In this document: positions 48,751 through 61,020 of the stretch, in pieces
Numbering within the stretch: the first letter of the stretch is position 1
How the letters are laid out: the number at the start of each line of letters is the position of its first letter
Translations under genes and position numbers: made by a program
NCBI GenBank assembly: GCA_013396755.1
Contig: VWZF01001856.1
Location: forward strand, 1,825,902-1,889,901
Reading direction: 5' to 3'
Source: Sclerurus mexicanus
Lineage: Eukaryota; Chordata; Aves; Passeriformes; Furnariidae
DNA length: 64,000 nt
Notes under the pieces: generated by a model
Database searches by the model: none
What the model saw: only the letters and a program-made list of their open reading frames with translations
Told to the model about the DNA's origin: nothing

Positions 48751-48862
48751 GTCATAGAATCACAGAATGGTTTGATTTGGAAAGATCCTTAGAGATCCTC
48801 TAGTTCCAACCCCCCCTGCCATGGGCTGGCACACGTTCCACTGGACCAGGTTGCTTAGGATC
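48751..48862 (-). mobile_element. CR1 LINE 3' fragment
   Basis: Starts GTCATAGAATCACAGAATGG and contains TGCCATGGGCTGGCACACG. Confidence 0.9.
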
Positions 48863-49189
48863 TTATTTGGCCAATTTCTTGAGGAATGTGTGAATATTTC
48901 TGCATGGACATGTGTGCACAAGTGTGGACATAGACATCCATAACATATTATTTGGTCTCATATGTGAATTAGCAAGAACATCTTCAGCTCATCTGAGGTG
49001 GAGGGGGGAACCAGACGTGGAAATACTTGCGGTCCTCAGTGGGTTGTGCTAACCTGAAACAGCTGTGGAAAAAGTAACCTCAAAACTAAAGCACAATTAC
49101 TCTGTTTTCAAACTGAGCGCATCATGTGCATTAAAGCTCTTGCTCTGGAGCTGCAGAGGTTTTATACAACGCTTCTCATAGCACTGTCT

Positions 49190-49298
49190 CTGAGCAACCT
49201 GGTCTAGGGGAAGGTTGTCCCTGCCCATGTCAGGGGTTGGAACAAGATGATCCATAAGGTCCCTTCCAACTCAAACCATTCTAGGATTCTATGATTCT
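49190..49298 (+). mobile_element. CR1 LINE 3' fragment
   Basis: Contains GAGCAACCTGGTCTAGGGGA and ends AGGATTCTATGATTCT. It forms an inverted pair with 48751-48862. Confidence 0.9.
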
Positions 49299-50427
49299 AA
49301 TTATTTACACCAGGGAATGGGTGGTGGTTCCCAGGCTAAATGATACAACTGGTTGATGTCCATCCTGGGTGGATGCTGCTATTTTCTACATCTGACCCAT
49401 TCCATGATTTCCCTGCAAAGGGAATTTACTTGGTTCAGTCTAAACTGAATCCTGGAACTACATTAACACACATACAGTGAAAACATCTAAGGAGCTAAAT
49501 CTCTGATGTCAGAGGGATTGAACCACTTCATCACTGCAAAAGTACAGATAAACCTTCACATATGTACATAACTGCTACAGAGACTAGTTTCTCCAAGGTT
49601 GCTCAGTTCAATAGGATAAGTTTCATTTACATTAGATGTAAACATACAATTATATATTTCAAAGATTTAGGATGAAATTTCTGCTGAAATGATAAATATC
49701 TTTATCCACTGTCTTTCCAGAGAGGCTGTGAATTACTCTTCAGTGCCAGTGCTTTGAAGCAGAGTGTATACAGTATACAAGAGTATACCACAAATCCACG
49801 GAAAAGGCAGCTAATTAAACTTGGCTTTATCTCAGAGCAGGGGACAGATGATCATACAGTCCATGGAAAGACGTATATACCCTGGATACACTGCTTATCA
49901 AGACAACTGCAGTACAATATTACATATTCCATACATTCCTGTTGGGCAAAAACACTGCCAATGCCACCAGGAGAACGCTTCATGATGCAGTTGTAAATGG
50001 TGGGATCCATCAGAACATTTGGTAAAGAAGGTTTATAAAATGGCTTAAAGTCACTCTGATGTCACACTAACCCTCTGAAGTTATGCAGAATGCCCCATTT
50101 AACTCTAAGTGAAAAGCAAGACCACAAGGGATATATAGACTACTCTTGCTAGCACCAAAAAACCTAGGAAGCTGTTGATAGAAGCCTTTCAAGGGTTAGG
50201 AGGAAAATTCCTCTTCATATTGTGATTTTTAATAATTTTTTTAAGATGCATCCCCTTTCTAAACATAAAATACTTTAATTCTTCATTTAAGCTTCTCTCC
50301 ATACAACACCTGTGTTTAAACTCTTGCTGGATTTCTGCTGTCACCTCTTAGAAGACCCTATACCCATTCAGTTCTACCAACACCCTCGGGCATAAAAGCC
50401 TCATTACTTATCCATGACAGTGTAATC

Positions 50428-50960
50428 CCAGAATCACTAAACGGTTTGGGTTGGAATGGACCTTAAAGAAAATCTCATTCCACCGCCCTGCCATGGGCAG
50501 GGACACCTTCCACTAGATCAGGTTGTTCCAAGTCCCATCCAGCCTGGCCCTGGACACTTTCTTAGACACAGCTTCTCTGGGAAACCTGTGCCAGGGCCTC
50601 ACCATCACAGGAAACAAATTCTCTATAATATCCAATCTAACCCTGCCCTCTGTCAGTTTGAAGCTATTTCCCCTTGTCCTGTCCCTCCATCCCTTGTCCC
50701 CAGTCCCTCTCCAGCTCTCCTGGAGCCCCTTTAGGCTCTGGAAGAGGCTCTCAAGTCTCCCTGGAGCCTTCCTTTCTCCAGGTGAACACCCTCAGCTCTC
50801 CCACCTTGTCTCCAGAGCAGAGGGGCTCCAGTTCTTGGAGCATCTCCATGGCCTCCTCTGGACTCACTCCAGCAGCTCCACATTACATGTCCTCCTTACA
50901 TTGTAAGCCCAAATAGCTGAATGCAGGACCTCTACTGGAGTCTCACAAGAGTAAGACACA
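50428..50960 (-). mobile_element. CR1 LINE fragment, about 0.5 kb
   Basis: Runs from AGAATCACTAAACGGTTTGG through CTCCAGCTCTCCTGGAGCCC to the ORF2 end region near TGGACTCACTCCAGCAGCTC. The far boundary is approximate. Confidence 0.91.
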
Positions 50961-53204
50961 AAAAATGGTTGAAACCATCTAGGAAACTAAGACCTATTAA
51001 CCATCTTAAGAATGCAACTCAGAAAATATACAAATATTCTGAGTCAAGTTTGCTGTTATCAAGATGATATATTTGTCTCCAGCAAGATGCAGCCCCGACA
51101 CCATCAACCTAAGCAAAGACAGGTTTTATTGCTCAAAAGCAAGTTTACTATCCAAAAAATTATTACATAGAGGGAGGAAATGAGTTGATCAAGGTCATAA
51201 AAGTCTCTATTATTCCACCCAGTCCATACTTAGTTTTCCAGTGAGAAGACACCTGGCTTAGTCCACTCCCATGTGCACCACCTGCCTGTGCATCCTTCAA
51301 ATGATTTCTGATTTGTATTGCTGTGGTTTTTTTTTTAATACAAGTAAACAGACAAATGCCAACCAATAACACAAAACAAAGAGCAGTTTATAATCACTTG
51401 CACCATCCCTGCATTATCATGGAGATAATAAATCTAAAGAATATGTCCCAAGAGGGAAAAGATGGTTTGTTCAAGGAATGCACTTTAAATTACCATGGAG
51501 GAATGTACAAGGGGGGCAGAGGGAAGTCAGAGCTGTAGAGTCTGAGAAAAGACATCAAGCAATTTCATTTGTTGACCCTTCTCTTGCAATCCTACATCTT
51601 TCCCTAGGATGAAAAATCACTTCCCTAAGATCCTTGAAAGAGGAAGGTATGGTCTAGTGTAAGGTTAGTGAAATGGTCACCTGGCCTGAATCACCAGTGA
51701 AGTTTGCCTGCACCTTGTGAATCCTGTGTGATTATCCTTCCTGCTTTCTGGGAGGAAAGCACAGGAATTGCAATGGAATTCTTCAGTTCCTTTGCTGAAT
51801 GGTAGTGGTGGTTAAGTCCAGTTCTTTTTAAGCAGTGCATGATAAAATAACATGAACTGATATATAAACTAATTGTATATCCCTCATCAAGCAGGGTGGG
51901 TGACAGTCACAGGTCTAGAAACCCACACTCTCATTTGGCCCTTCTAGTTTCCTTCCTGTCTTGTCTAGTTGACCTGTTATCAATATAGGACTGGTTGTAG
52001 TCCACACTGACCCTACAGACCCCAAATACCATTTCTGTGTGCTAAGGGTGACATGGGGGACTTTGCTGCCCTGCACTCTGAGCCCACTCTTAGGACCACT
52101 GGGATGGACCAACTCATACAACACCCAAAAGAAAAAACAATGAGCCAACCATATTATGCCTTGAAGGATTGTAAAACCATGTCTTAAACATTTTCCATCA
52201 TGCACCTTGCCTTTGCCTTCACCTGAGCAAGATAGGAAAATCGTTCTCACTGTTATTTCACAGAAGAAAAACTCTTTATTTTTCCATTTCTTCCCCTGTT
52301 TGGCACCCAGTGTGTGATCTCTGGTGTTTAATTTAAATAGTTCTCAGTCAGACTGAGGAGCCACAGCAGCTGCAAGCACCAGGGCCATGGATGAGTGCCC
52401 ATCCCACGCGTGCTTGCTGAATGAACCAGCAGGAATCTGCAGAGCCAAGGAAAGCTGCATGTCAGCCACTGGGCACTTGCCTCCTGTGCTTTTTCCAGCT
52501 TCAGAAAAAATGGCAGGGAGCTTGAAAATTGGGTGGGAGAAAGAGGAGCTGGCATAAAACAGACCCTGAATGGTGAAGCTGGATCTGGCTGGCAGCAGCT
52601 GCTGCAGTGAGGTGGCAGCTTCACACTCTGGCTTCAGTGTGTAGCAGAGTTGAGAAGATGATTTGGGGGAAATGGAGCTTATGAGACTATAATACTTCTG
52701 CAGCCCCATCTGTGTCATTGTCAGAACATGACAATTTCAACTAGGTTTAACAGGGGGAGAGAGACCACAAAGAAGCTGCAGTCCTGCAAGGTTCATGAAA
52801 ATCAATAGCTAAATTGAGGCAAGAGACCCTGCTGGTGGTTTCCCCAAGGAAACAAGTATAACATGAACTGAACACCTAAAATGGTCACCCAAACTTTTCC
52901 AGGATGTATTCTCACATCACACATCCACAGGAAACCCACCCTGGCAACATTTCACGTTTTGAATCCAGCACAGCAGACAATACTAACTCAGTAGGGAACC
53001 AAACCTGCAAAAATTGGGCAAAAATTGGGTAGGGAATCACCAGCACTGGGAATCCTTAGGGAACCAGTTGTTCTTCCTGGGGGACTGAAGAGCAGAAGGA
53101 GCAGGGAGGGGATCTGATCTGAAAATTCAATAAGCAGAGTCCTGCAATGCCTTTCCAGCTCTGACATCCATTTGGAGTGTGTCATGCCCACACCAAATTT
53201 CATT

Positions 53205-53415
53205 TACTAGGAAAAGGTTCTTCACCCAGAGGGTGATTGGGTGCCAGAACAGGCTCCCAAGAGAAGTGGTCATGGCCTGATGGAGTTTGAGAAGTGTTTG
53301 AACAACTCTCTGAGGCACACGATGAAATTTTTGGGATTGTCCTGTGCAGAGCCAGGAGCTGGACTCAGTAACACTGGTGGGTCCCTTCCAACTCAGAATA
53401 TTCTAAGATTCCATA
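53205..53415 (+). mobile_element. CR1 LINE 3' fragment (CCCAGAGGGTGATTG subtype)
   Basis: Contains AAAAGGTTCTTCACCCAGAG, TGTCCTGTGCAGAGCCAGGA and CCCTTCCAACTCAGAATATT. Confidence 0.9.
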
Positions 53416-54157
53416 CACAACTCTTATCAATCCCACACTTTGTGTACCAATACTACAGCTTGTTTATAACACAGGTTAATTTGAGAGTGTTATCAACTCC
53501 TGTCCAGTCAGCTCTCCAAAATAATGAACAAATTATGTAAATGTATTATAACATTTCCATAGCATGCAATGAAAGATGCACAATGCCCTTACAATTCAGC
53601 ACATTATCCCCTTCCTCCCTGCTGCACCTTCTTTTTCTAATTTCAGGAAAATTTCTCTCCCTTTTATGGTTTTTAGCTGCTGGTGTTGTCAGCCAGCCTG
53701 GGGTTGCCTTTATGCCAACCTCTGGGGACACGATCTCCCAGTATCAGTTTCTCAGCTTGTGCCTGTGACTACCAGGGCTCAGAAATAGCAGCCACTGCAA
53801 GAAAGGAATAAATAGCAGTGATATACTTGCATTCCTACACAGGCTGGCAAACAATTCACAAACAGGAAGGATACCAAAATGCAAGGTTTGGCCTTAAAAG
53901 GGGTGAGAAACTCCTGTTTAGACACAGTATAGGTCTTTTGATCACACTTTGTGGTTACTTTACAATTTGTTTAGTTGAGTGGGTTTTGTTTAGAGTACAG
54001 TCCTGAAAAAGGACTGCAACAATTGTTAGAGACACTGAGACAAGAGCCCTTATCCTCTGATCAGAAAGCAAAGAAATTTTAAAATAAAACCAATAACAAG
54101 CGATGTGGTTAAACGCAGGCTCTGCTTCCTGCTGTGCTCTATATTTTCCCTTCTTCC

Positions 54158-54358
54158 CCAGGTATTAGGACAAAATTCTTTACTTTGAGAAAGTAATAGT
54201 CCAGAGAAGCTGTGGCTGCCCCATCCCTGGAAGCGTTCAAGGGCAGGTGGGATGGGCCTTGAAGTAACCCAGTAGAAGCGTCCCCACCTATGACAGGGAA
54301 TTGGAATAATATGATCTTTGAGGTCCCTTCCAACCCAAAATCATTCTGTGATTCCACA
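54158..54358 (+). mobile_element. CR1 LINE 3' fragment
   Basis: Contains GAAGCTGTGGCTGCCCCATC and GGTCCCTTCCAACCCAAAAT, with a deletion just before the first motif. Confidence 0.91.
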
Positions 54359-55855
54359 AATCCGGGCTATGGGTTCCAGACTGAGGGTTACCTGCGACAC
54401 GGCCACAGAGAGAAACCTGAAATCATCAGGGTTTTCCCAGCTCCACCCCTGACAGCCAGTTTTATCCTTTCCCCAAACATATCCGACACGACAGGGAGCG
54501 CAGAGCAGCAGGAGGAACGTTCATCCCTCCCGGTGTGCACGGCCACGAGCAAGCAAAGGTTTGGAACGGAGCCTGCACAGCCGAGATTGACACCCACGAG
54601 AGCAGCCTTTCCTTGGCGCTGACAGATTGCCATTTAACCAGCAAGTACTGAGAGCAAGTGTTCCTGTCCTCAGTCACCACGGAGAGACAAGGTTAACATT
54701 TCAAGTGATGGAGTACAGCGGATATTTCCCCACGCCGCAGACCCAGGACTCCACACCACATTTGAAAACACTTTAATTTCAGTGATGGATACAGGGAGCT
54801 CACTTTCCAGGCTGTGAACTCTTGACAGCTCCTCGGTTTAATACATCAGGAAAAGATTTACGCCCCCTCACCCAACTCCCATCCACCTGAAGGAAAGAAA
54901 AACGTATATTTGGAGGAGACAAAAGAGGAGGGGAAGTATTTTATTGCACTAGCTGTCTTTTACAAGGGAAGTATTTTCAGCCATCTGCTCTAATTATTCC
55001 TCCTGTATTGGCCACCATCTTCATGCAACAATAGAAATAATTATCTCCTCAAGGGCAGAAAAAAAATATTTACAGAAACAAACAAAAGTTGATTATTTTT
55101 AGCTCCTAGGGAAAAAAAGAAACAAGCTACTTCTTAATGAAGGAGCAATTAGGAAGGTGGGTAGAACATCTATAATTAAACCAGACAAATTGGTGCAGGC
55201 TCCTCCCTCCTACACACGCTTGAAAGGGATGCAAATGCATGTTATTTGCAACAGTCAGTGGAGTTAACAAGAAAAATGCTGCCCAGTGCCCTAAGAAGCT
55301 GAACTTGTCTCTTAGCATCATTCCCTGTCTCTCCCCCCGTCACACCTCTAACCCTTCACCAAATTAACTGAAAAATGCTCACCACAACCACAAAGTTGTA
55401 GAATTTCAATTGGCACGGGTAGGTCTTCCTCTGTATAACCAGCATCCCTGAGACAATAATCATAGGATCATCTCTCATCCTCCTGTTGTAAGAACAGTGT
55501 CCTGCCTGCACTTCACCACTCAGCGTAAAAATGTGCTTTCTTTTCTACGTAAACCAAAACCAAATGAGGAATTTTGCAATAATATTTTCATTCCTGACAG
55601 TAAGAATTTGGATAACAAAGAGAATAAAGACATACATGCAGCTTCATGGCAGGATGGAATGGGGTCATCCCAAAGAGAACAGAAATTGCCTTATATTGTG
55701 CAAAAACAAGTATAAGCAGCAAGAAAAAAAAGTATTCTCTCTACCAACAGCACAGTGTAGCACCTTATTTTGTAGATAAATATGTGGATTTAGAGTTCCA
55801 CATGGAAATAAGCAGGATTTAACTGTTATGAAATCAATAAATAGCTAGACTGAAG

Positions 55856-56036
55856 CTAGTCAAGGAACAGGCTGCCCAAAGAAGTGGTGGAATCATATTC
55901 CTGGAATTGTTAAAAAAACATGTAATTGTGGCACCTGGGGACAGGGTTCAGTGGTAGAACTGGCAGTGCTAGTTTAATGATTGTACTCAATGATCTTAGA
56001 GGTCTTTTCCAGCCTAAATGATTCTATGATTTTTAA
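55856..56036 (+). mobile_element. CR1 LINE 3' fragment
   Basis: Contains GAACAGGCTGCCCAAAGAAG, ACAGGGTTCAGTGGTAGAAC and GATCTTAGAGGTCTTTTCCA, the same subfamily as 10425-10702. Confidence 0.9.
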
Positions 56037-56573
56037 GGCTAATAATGAATGCAGAAGTTCTCAAGTCTCCTCCAAGCAGTCTCAGGACAGAGGGGACCAT
56101 GTTCATTACAGGAGTACAGCAAACAACTCCCAGGAAAGAGCTGCAAACCAGCACACTGTGAACCCTTCTTTACCCAGGAAATTTCCCTCCCATTCCAGAA
56201 GGGCCAATTTCCACTATGGAAAAACAAACAAGCCAAAATTGAGTTACTGTTTTTTGCAGAGCTACTCTTGCTCATGCTGCAGTTCTAGAGAAGCCACCTT
56301 CAAGTATTTAAGTAGCCTGTACTGAGTTGCTCTGGAAATCAGAGTGCCAAAGCAGTCTAGTGGATGTTACAATGGGCTCAGCAACCTCTTAAAGGACTTC
56401 CTTCCATGTGCACATCACTATGGTATTGCAACTTTGCCATTGATTGAGGCATTTCCAACTTTGATGAGGGAGTAGAAACAGTGAAAGGAAAATCTTTGAA
56501 GAAGTTTGCAATGGACAAACTACTTCCATCCTCTTAGCAAAAGCATCACATTCACCTTTATAATTTCTATTTA

Positions 56574-56810
56574 ATAGAATCATAGAATACACTGAGTTGG
56601 AAGGGATCCACAAGGATCATCCAGCCTAACTCTTGGCCCTGCACAGACACCCCAACAATCCCACTCTGTCCCTGAGAGCATTGGCCAAACTCTCCTTGAG
56701 CTCTGGCAGCCTTGGGGCTGTGCCCACTGCCCTGGGGAGCCTGTTCAGTGTCCCACCACCCTCTGGGAGAAGAATCTTTTTGTAATATCCAACCTAAACC
56801 TCCCCCAAGG
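56574..56810 (-). mobile_element. CR1 LINE 3' fragment
   Basis: Starts AATAGAATCATAGAATACAC and has GAGTTGGAAGGGATCCACAA and CCTGGGGAGCCTGTTCAGTG, the minus-strand form of the subtype at 16000 and 53205. Confidence 0.9.
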
Positions 56811-58418
56811 TTTTTGTACCATCTGGAAAATCCTTCCAAATATTAGTGTGGCAAAACAGCGATCTTGTTTCAACTTTCCTAATTTCTCCTGATCTTCCCT
56901 CAAAGAAAAGACAACATCTTGGCTCCTAGGAGGCCATCAACTTCAGACCTTGAGAAATTTCCCACCCAATTCAATTCCATGTGATGATGGTCCTGAAAAT
57001 AACACGATCTGACCACTTAGGTCCTCATTTTCTGAGTGCCAGCACTGCAAGAGTCCCTGATGCCAGTTTACCGCTGAAATAATAGGGTTGTAGTTTTCAG
57101 ATGTTGCAACAAAATGCCTTGCAAAACAGTGATGAATTTTACTAATGACTCAAAGGTATGAATGAGAGATCCCTCTCAAAATCATGTCTTAGCACAGACT
57201 ACCCATGGGTTACCCTGCTGAACATACACTGATAACCAAACTGGGCGACAAAAACAAATAAATAATGGGACCATCTTCTTCTAGTTTTTAAAAAAAATAT
57301 TTCAAAAAATGGCAGGAATGCTTGTGCTTGAGGCACAAATCACTAAGAAAGTAGCCTTACACACATTAAAACAAACAAACCCACCCCCAAAAACAACCAG
57401 AAAGAGGAAAGACACGTAGAGAACTACGCACTATGAAAAAAATAATAATTTATGCCAAAAGACAACATCATCCCCAAGAAGACTGGTAGTAACTTCAGCT
57501 ATGAAAAAACCAAGGATGGAAATGAGTAGAATGCTTCTCACTATCCATGCACTGAGAGTCTGTTACAGGTTTCCAGAGGGAGTAGGAGACCAAACTCTAT
57601 TTTCCCTTATGAATTAACATGCTTGGCCTGATTGCCTGGGATAGAGCAAGCCTGAAACATAACCCAACAAACCATTTCCAAAGCCACCAGATGATATTTT
57701 TATGACCATCTGCATTATCTGTTGCTGTGTAACTTCTCTTTACCCTTTACTCCAGCTTTAAAATGCAGGTGGGATTGTCCTATCTAAGAGGGTCAAATAG
57801 CAGATCCTTCATTAATGCCTCCTTGATACAACCAGGATTAGGGCTGGGCACGCGGCTGAACATGAGGTGCAGTATCCAATATCTTTATTTTTAATTGAAA
57901 CGGGTTGGACCCTAACTTGGAAAGGCAATAATTTCTTTTTTCTTTTTTTTTCTTATTTGTTTTAATTTTACTTGTCCTATAGGAATTTTTCTGACTTCTG
58001 CTGAGTTGCACAGAAGGGCAGAATCTGGCTGGACATGTTCTCCCTGGGACTGATGAATGACCCCAGTCTCTCCCCAACTATTACAGGATAAATCTGTTTA
58101 CACACAAAAAATTGACCTGGGCTGGTGAGGTGGGACTGGAACCAAGAAACTGGCACGTCCCAGAGGTAAAAATGCATTTGCAGCCAACAGCATTAGTAAC
58201 TCAAGACCATAAACAAGCCACAGTGTCATTAATTACTCAGACAGGGGCAGCCGCAGAAGCAGTGAGAAGACCCAAAAGCCAACTGTAAATAGTTCATCGA
58301 GCTGATTAGTCCAGAAAAAAAATGAGTGGGCAGTTTCGGAGGTCAGAGCCCATGGCACAAGTCAGTCTCAGGCCAATTTGCAACTGGACAATGGCATGAG
58401 AAAGAGCTTAATTCCTGT

Positions 58419-58500
58419 AAAAAAAAAAAATCAAAACAAAAACAGCAAAACAACTCAAAAAAAGCCACCAAAAAAAAAAAAAAAAAAGCTAAAAAAGCTT
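58419..58500. repeat. A-rich simple repeat
   Basis: Runs of 8-18 A interrupted by short words such as TCAAAAC and GCCACC. Overlapping lysine-rich and phenylalanine-rich frames are artefacts. Confidence 0.9.
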
Positions 58501-59631
58501 TGCAAGCAGGGGAGTAATCAACTGCAATTTCCAGGCACAGAAGGTAAAGCTCTTTGCACCAGAGGTATTTAATTAAGGACATGGAGGATTAGTGAAATCT
58601 GAGGGTGCTTTTATAGGGAGGGCACTGAAAAGACAACCCTGTTGTCAGGGGCTGGGCATATTCCAGATATAGCACAAGTCATCTTCCTGTACACAGGCAA
58701 CAAAGCTCACCCAAATTCAAGGTAAAATACCAAGTGTCGGAGGGATATAAACACTATTAATCCACTCCATAACAAAAAAAACCCTGGAAAGGTCCTTGCC
58801 TATTTATCACACTCACGTGAGTACCAAAGTGTTCCTCCTGGGTCTCAGTCTTTTGAGGGTTATGCTGGGATGTCGATCCTAAAATCAGAAATCTCAACTT
58901 CAAATATCAAGGAAAATGCCCTGGAAGGAGAAGAAATTATTTGGAGAACATGAAGAGCCCTGTTTCACAAAATGCAGATTTTGCTGCGTGGGAACTCACA
59001 GTTAATTGCTAAGAATCTTCCCAATGTTCATTTATGGCCTGATATTGAGAGATGGATTTTTTCAGTGTAAACTATCCGAGTGCAGTCTTAAGCCCAACTT
59101 GCCTGAAAATCCTGTGTTTGTAAACGCAGTGGGGAGTTTAGTGCGACCTTCCAGTTTACATACAACACAACTAGTTTTCCCTTTCTAGAGCGCAGCTGAA
59201 GAACACACATAATTTACACATCACTCTAAACCAGTGATTTCTCAAAGGATGGAGGATTCTGAGGCAAATTAAAACCAGTAATTTAATGGTAATGAGAAAA
59301 TTGCTACATCAAGTTGTTTACACAAGCAGGATAACCAGACCTGGTGACTCTGTCAGCCTTTGCAGTGCTCACTGTGCAAATATTGTCCCACAACTGAATG
59401 ATCTTAAGTTACACAGACTAATCTGAGAGCAAATATTGCAAATACAAAGATTAGTTTAACAATTTCCCAACCACCTGCAGGAAAAGAAATCAAATTATGT
59501 GATTATGTGCCAGTAAGAAGGATTTCTGAATGGGCACTACAGTAAACGGAGCGGGAAGAATGAGGCTGGTCCACCCCAATAGCGTCAATGAGAGCTGATG
59601 ATGGGTTTTTTTTGGATCAGGCAGGAGGATA

Positions 59632-59853
59632 AACAGAATCACAGAGTAGTTTGGGTTGGAAGGGACCTCTGGAGATCATCCAGTCCAACTGTCCTGTCAA
59701 GGCAGGGTTACCTGGAGCAGGTGACACAGGAACACAGCCAGGTGGGGTTTGAGTGTCTCCAGAGAGGGATACTCAACCTCCCTGGGCAGCCTGTTCCAGC
59801 GCTCTGCCACCCCCAGTGTAAAGGAGTTCTTCATGTTGAGGTAGACCTTTATG
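59632..59853 (-). mobile_element. CR1 LINE 3' fragment
   Basis: Starts ACAGAATCACAGAGTAGTTT and contains GAGATCATCCAGTCCAACTG and GGCAGCCTGTTCCAGCGCTC, a further subfamily. Confidence 0.9.
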
Positions 59854-60620
59854 TCATTTAGAACCCTTCGTAAGAGTCCCAAATCAGCTGAGAAGGTGAG
59901 AACACTGGTGTGGGATTCAGCCCCTGACTTTCACACAGCTCCTTTATGGGTATATAGGGAATACCAGCAAACTTATAAACAAACTATCTCCATTGCAAAC
60001 ATGGCTTGGAGAAGGTTTGCAGCAATTTACTCAGGCAAAGACTGAGAAGTGCTGTGAAGAGGGAAAACACTGTGTGTAGGCTACAACTTGGATATCCTAT
60101 GCATAAAATAAAGCAAACAGATAGCGAAACCACAGAATCCAAGGATAAACATTGATACTGCCTTAGTGCATCCACATCTCCTCAGCCAAAGCAGCAGGGC
60201 CATTGAAGTGACTGTTATTGGGCATGACCATCAACCCAAGGTGGGATCTGATACAGACCAGCAGCATTCAAAGTTATGACTCTGAAATCTGTACCCTTAC
60301 TCCAGTGCAGTGCCTTACACAGGGATAGGGGAGAGTTACTAAAGTCTTCTTCTGTATGAAGGAAAGTCCTGAATGAGATTAGAAGTTATTCTTTCCAACC
60401 TTAATGATTGTGATTCTAACTGCCTTGGCACACTTTACTTGTAACCATCACCCTCAGCACTTAGAGCCAGGCTCTGCCATCCAGCTGCTGAGCAGCACTA
60501 AAAACAACCCAGATAACTTCAGGAAAAACTGTGGGACTGGGTGTTCTTAACAGCAGGGTGAGGCAACCAGCTGGTCAGAATCTGTCTGCCAAGGCTGCAC
60601 CTGCATCACAGGGATAATAG

Positions 60621-60652
60621 CAGGTGTAACACAGGTGTAACACAGGTGTAAC
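60621..60652. repeat. 11-base tandem repeat, about three copies
   Basis: The unit CAGGTGTAACA occurs twice, followed by ten bases of a third copy, without mismatch. Confidence 0.92.
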
Positions 60653-60696
60653 GGGCTTGGCCAGCAGCAGAGGCACAGTCAATTCCCTAAGATGCA

Positions 60697-61020
60697 TCAC
60701 AGAATGGGAATGAGTTGGATTGAAGGAAACATTAAAGCTCTTTGATTCCAACCCCACTGTCATGGGCAGGGACGCCTTCCACTATGCCAAATTACTCTAA
60801 GACCAGTCCAACCTGGCCTTGAACACCTCCAGGGAAGGAGAGTCCACAACATCTCTGGGTAACCCGTGCCAAGGCCTCACCACTCTCAGATGGAAGAATT
60901 TCTTCCTGATATCTAATCTAAACTTTCCTCTTTCAGCTTAAAACCATCCCAGCTTTCACCCTCACTCCATGCCCTCTCCAGCCTTTGTGTACAACCCCTT
61001 TAGGTACTGAAAGGATCATT
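60697..61020 (-). mobile_element. CR1 LINE 3' fragment
   Basis: Starts ATCACAGAATGGGAATGAGT and contains TCATGGGCAGGGACGCCTTC and AGAATTTCTTCCTGATATCT. Confidence 0.91.
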
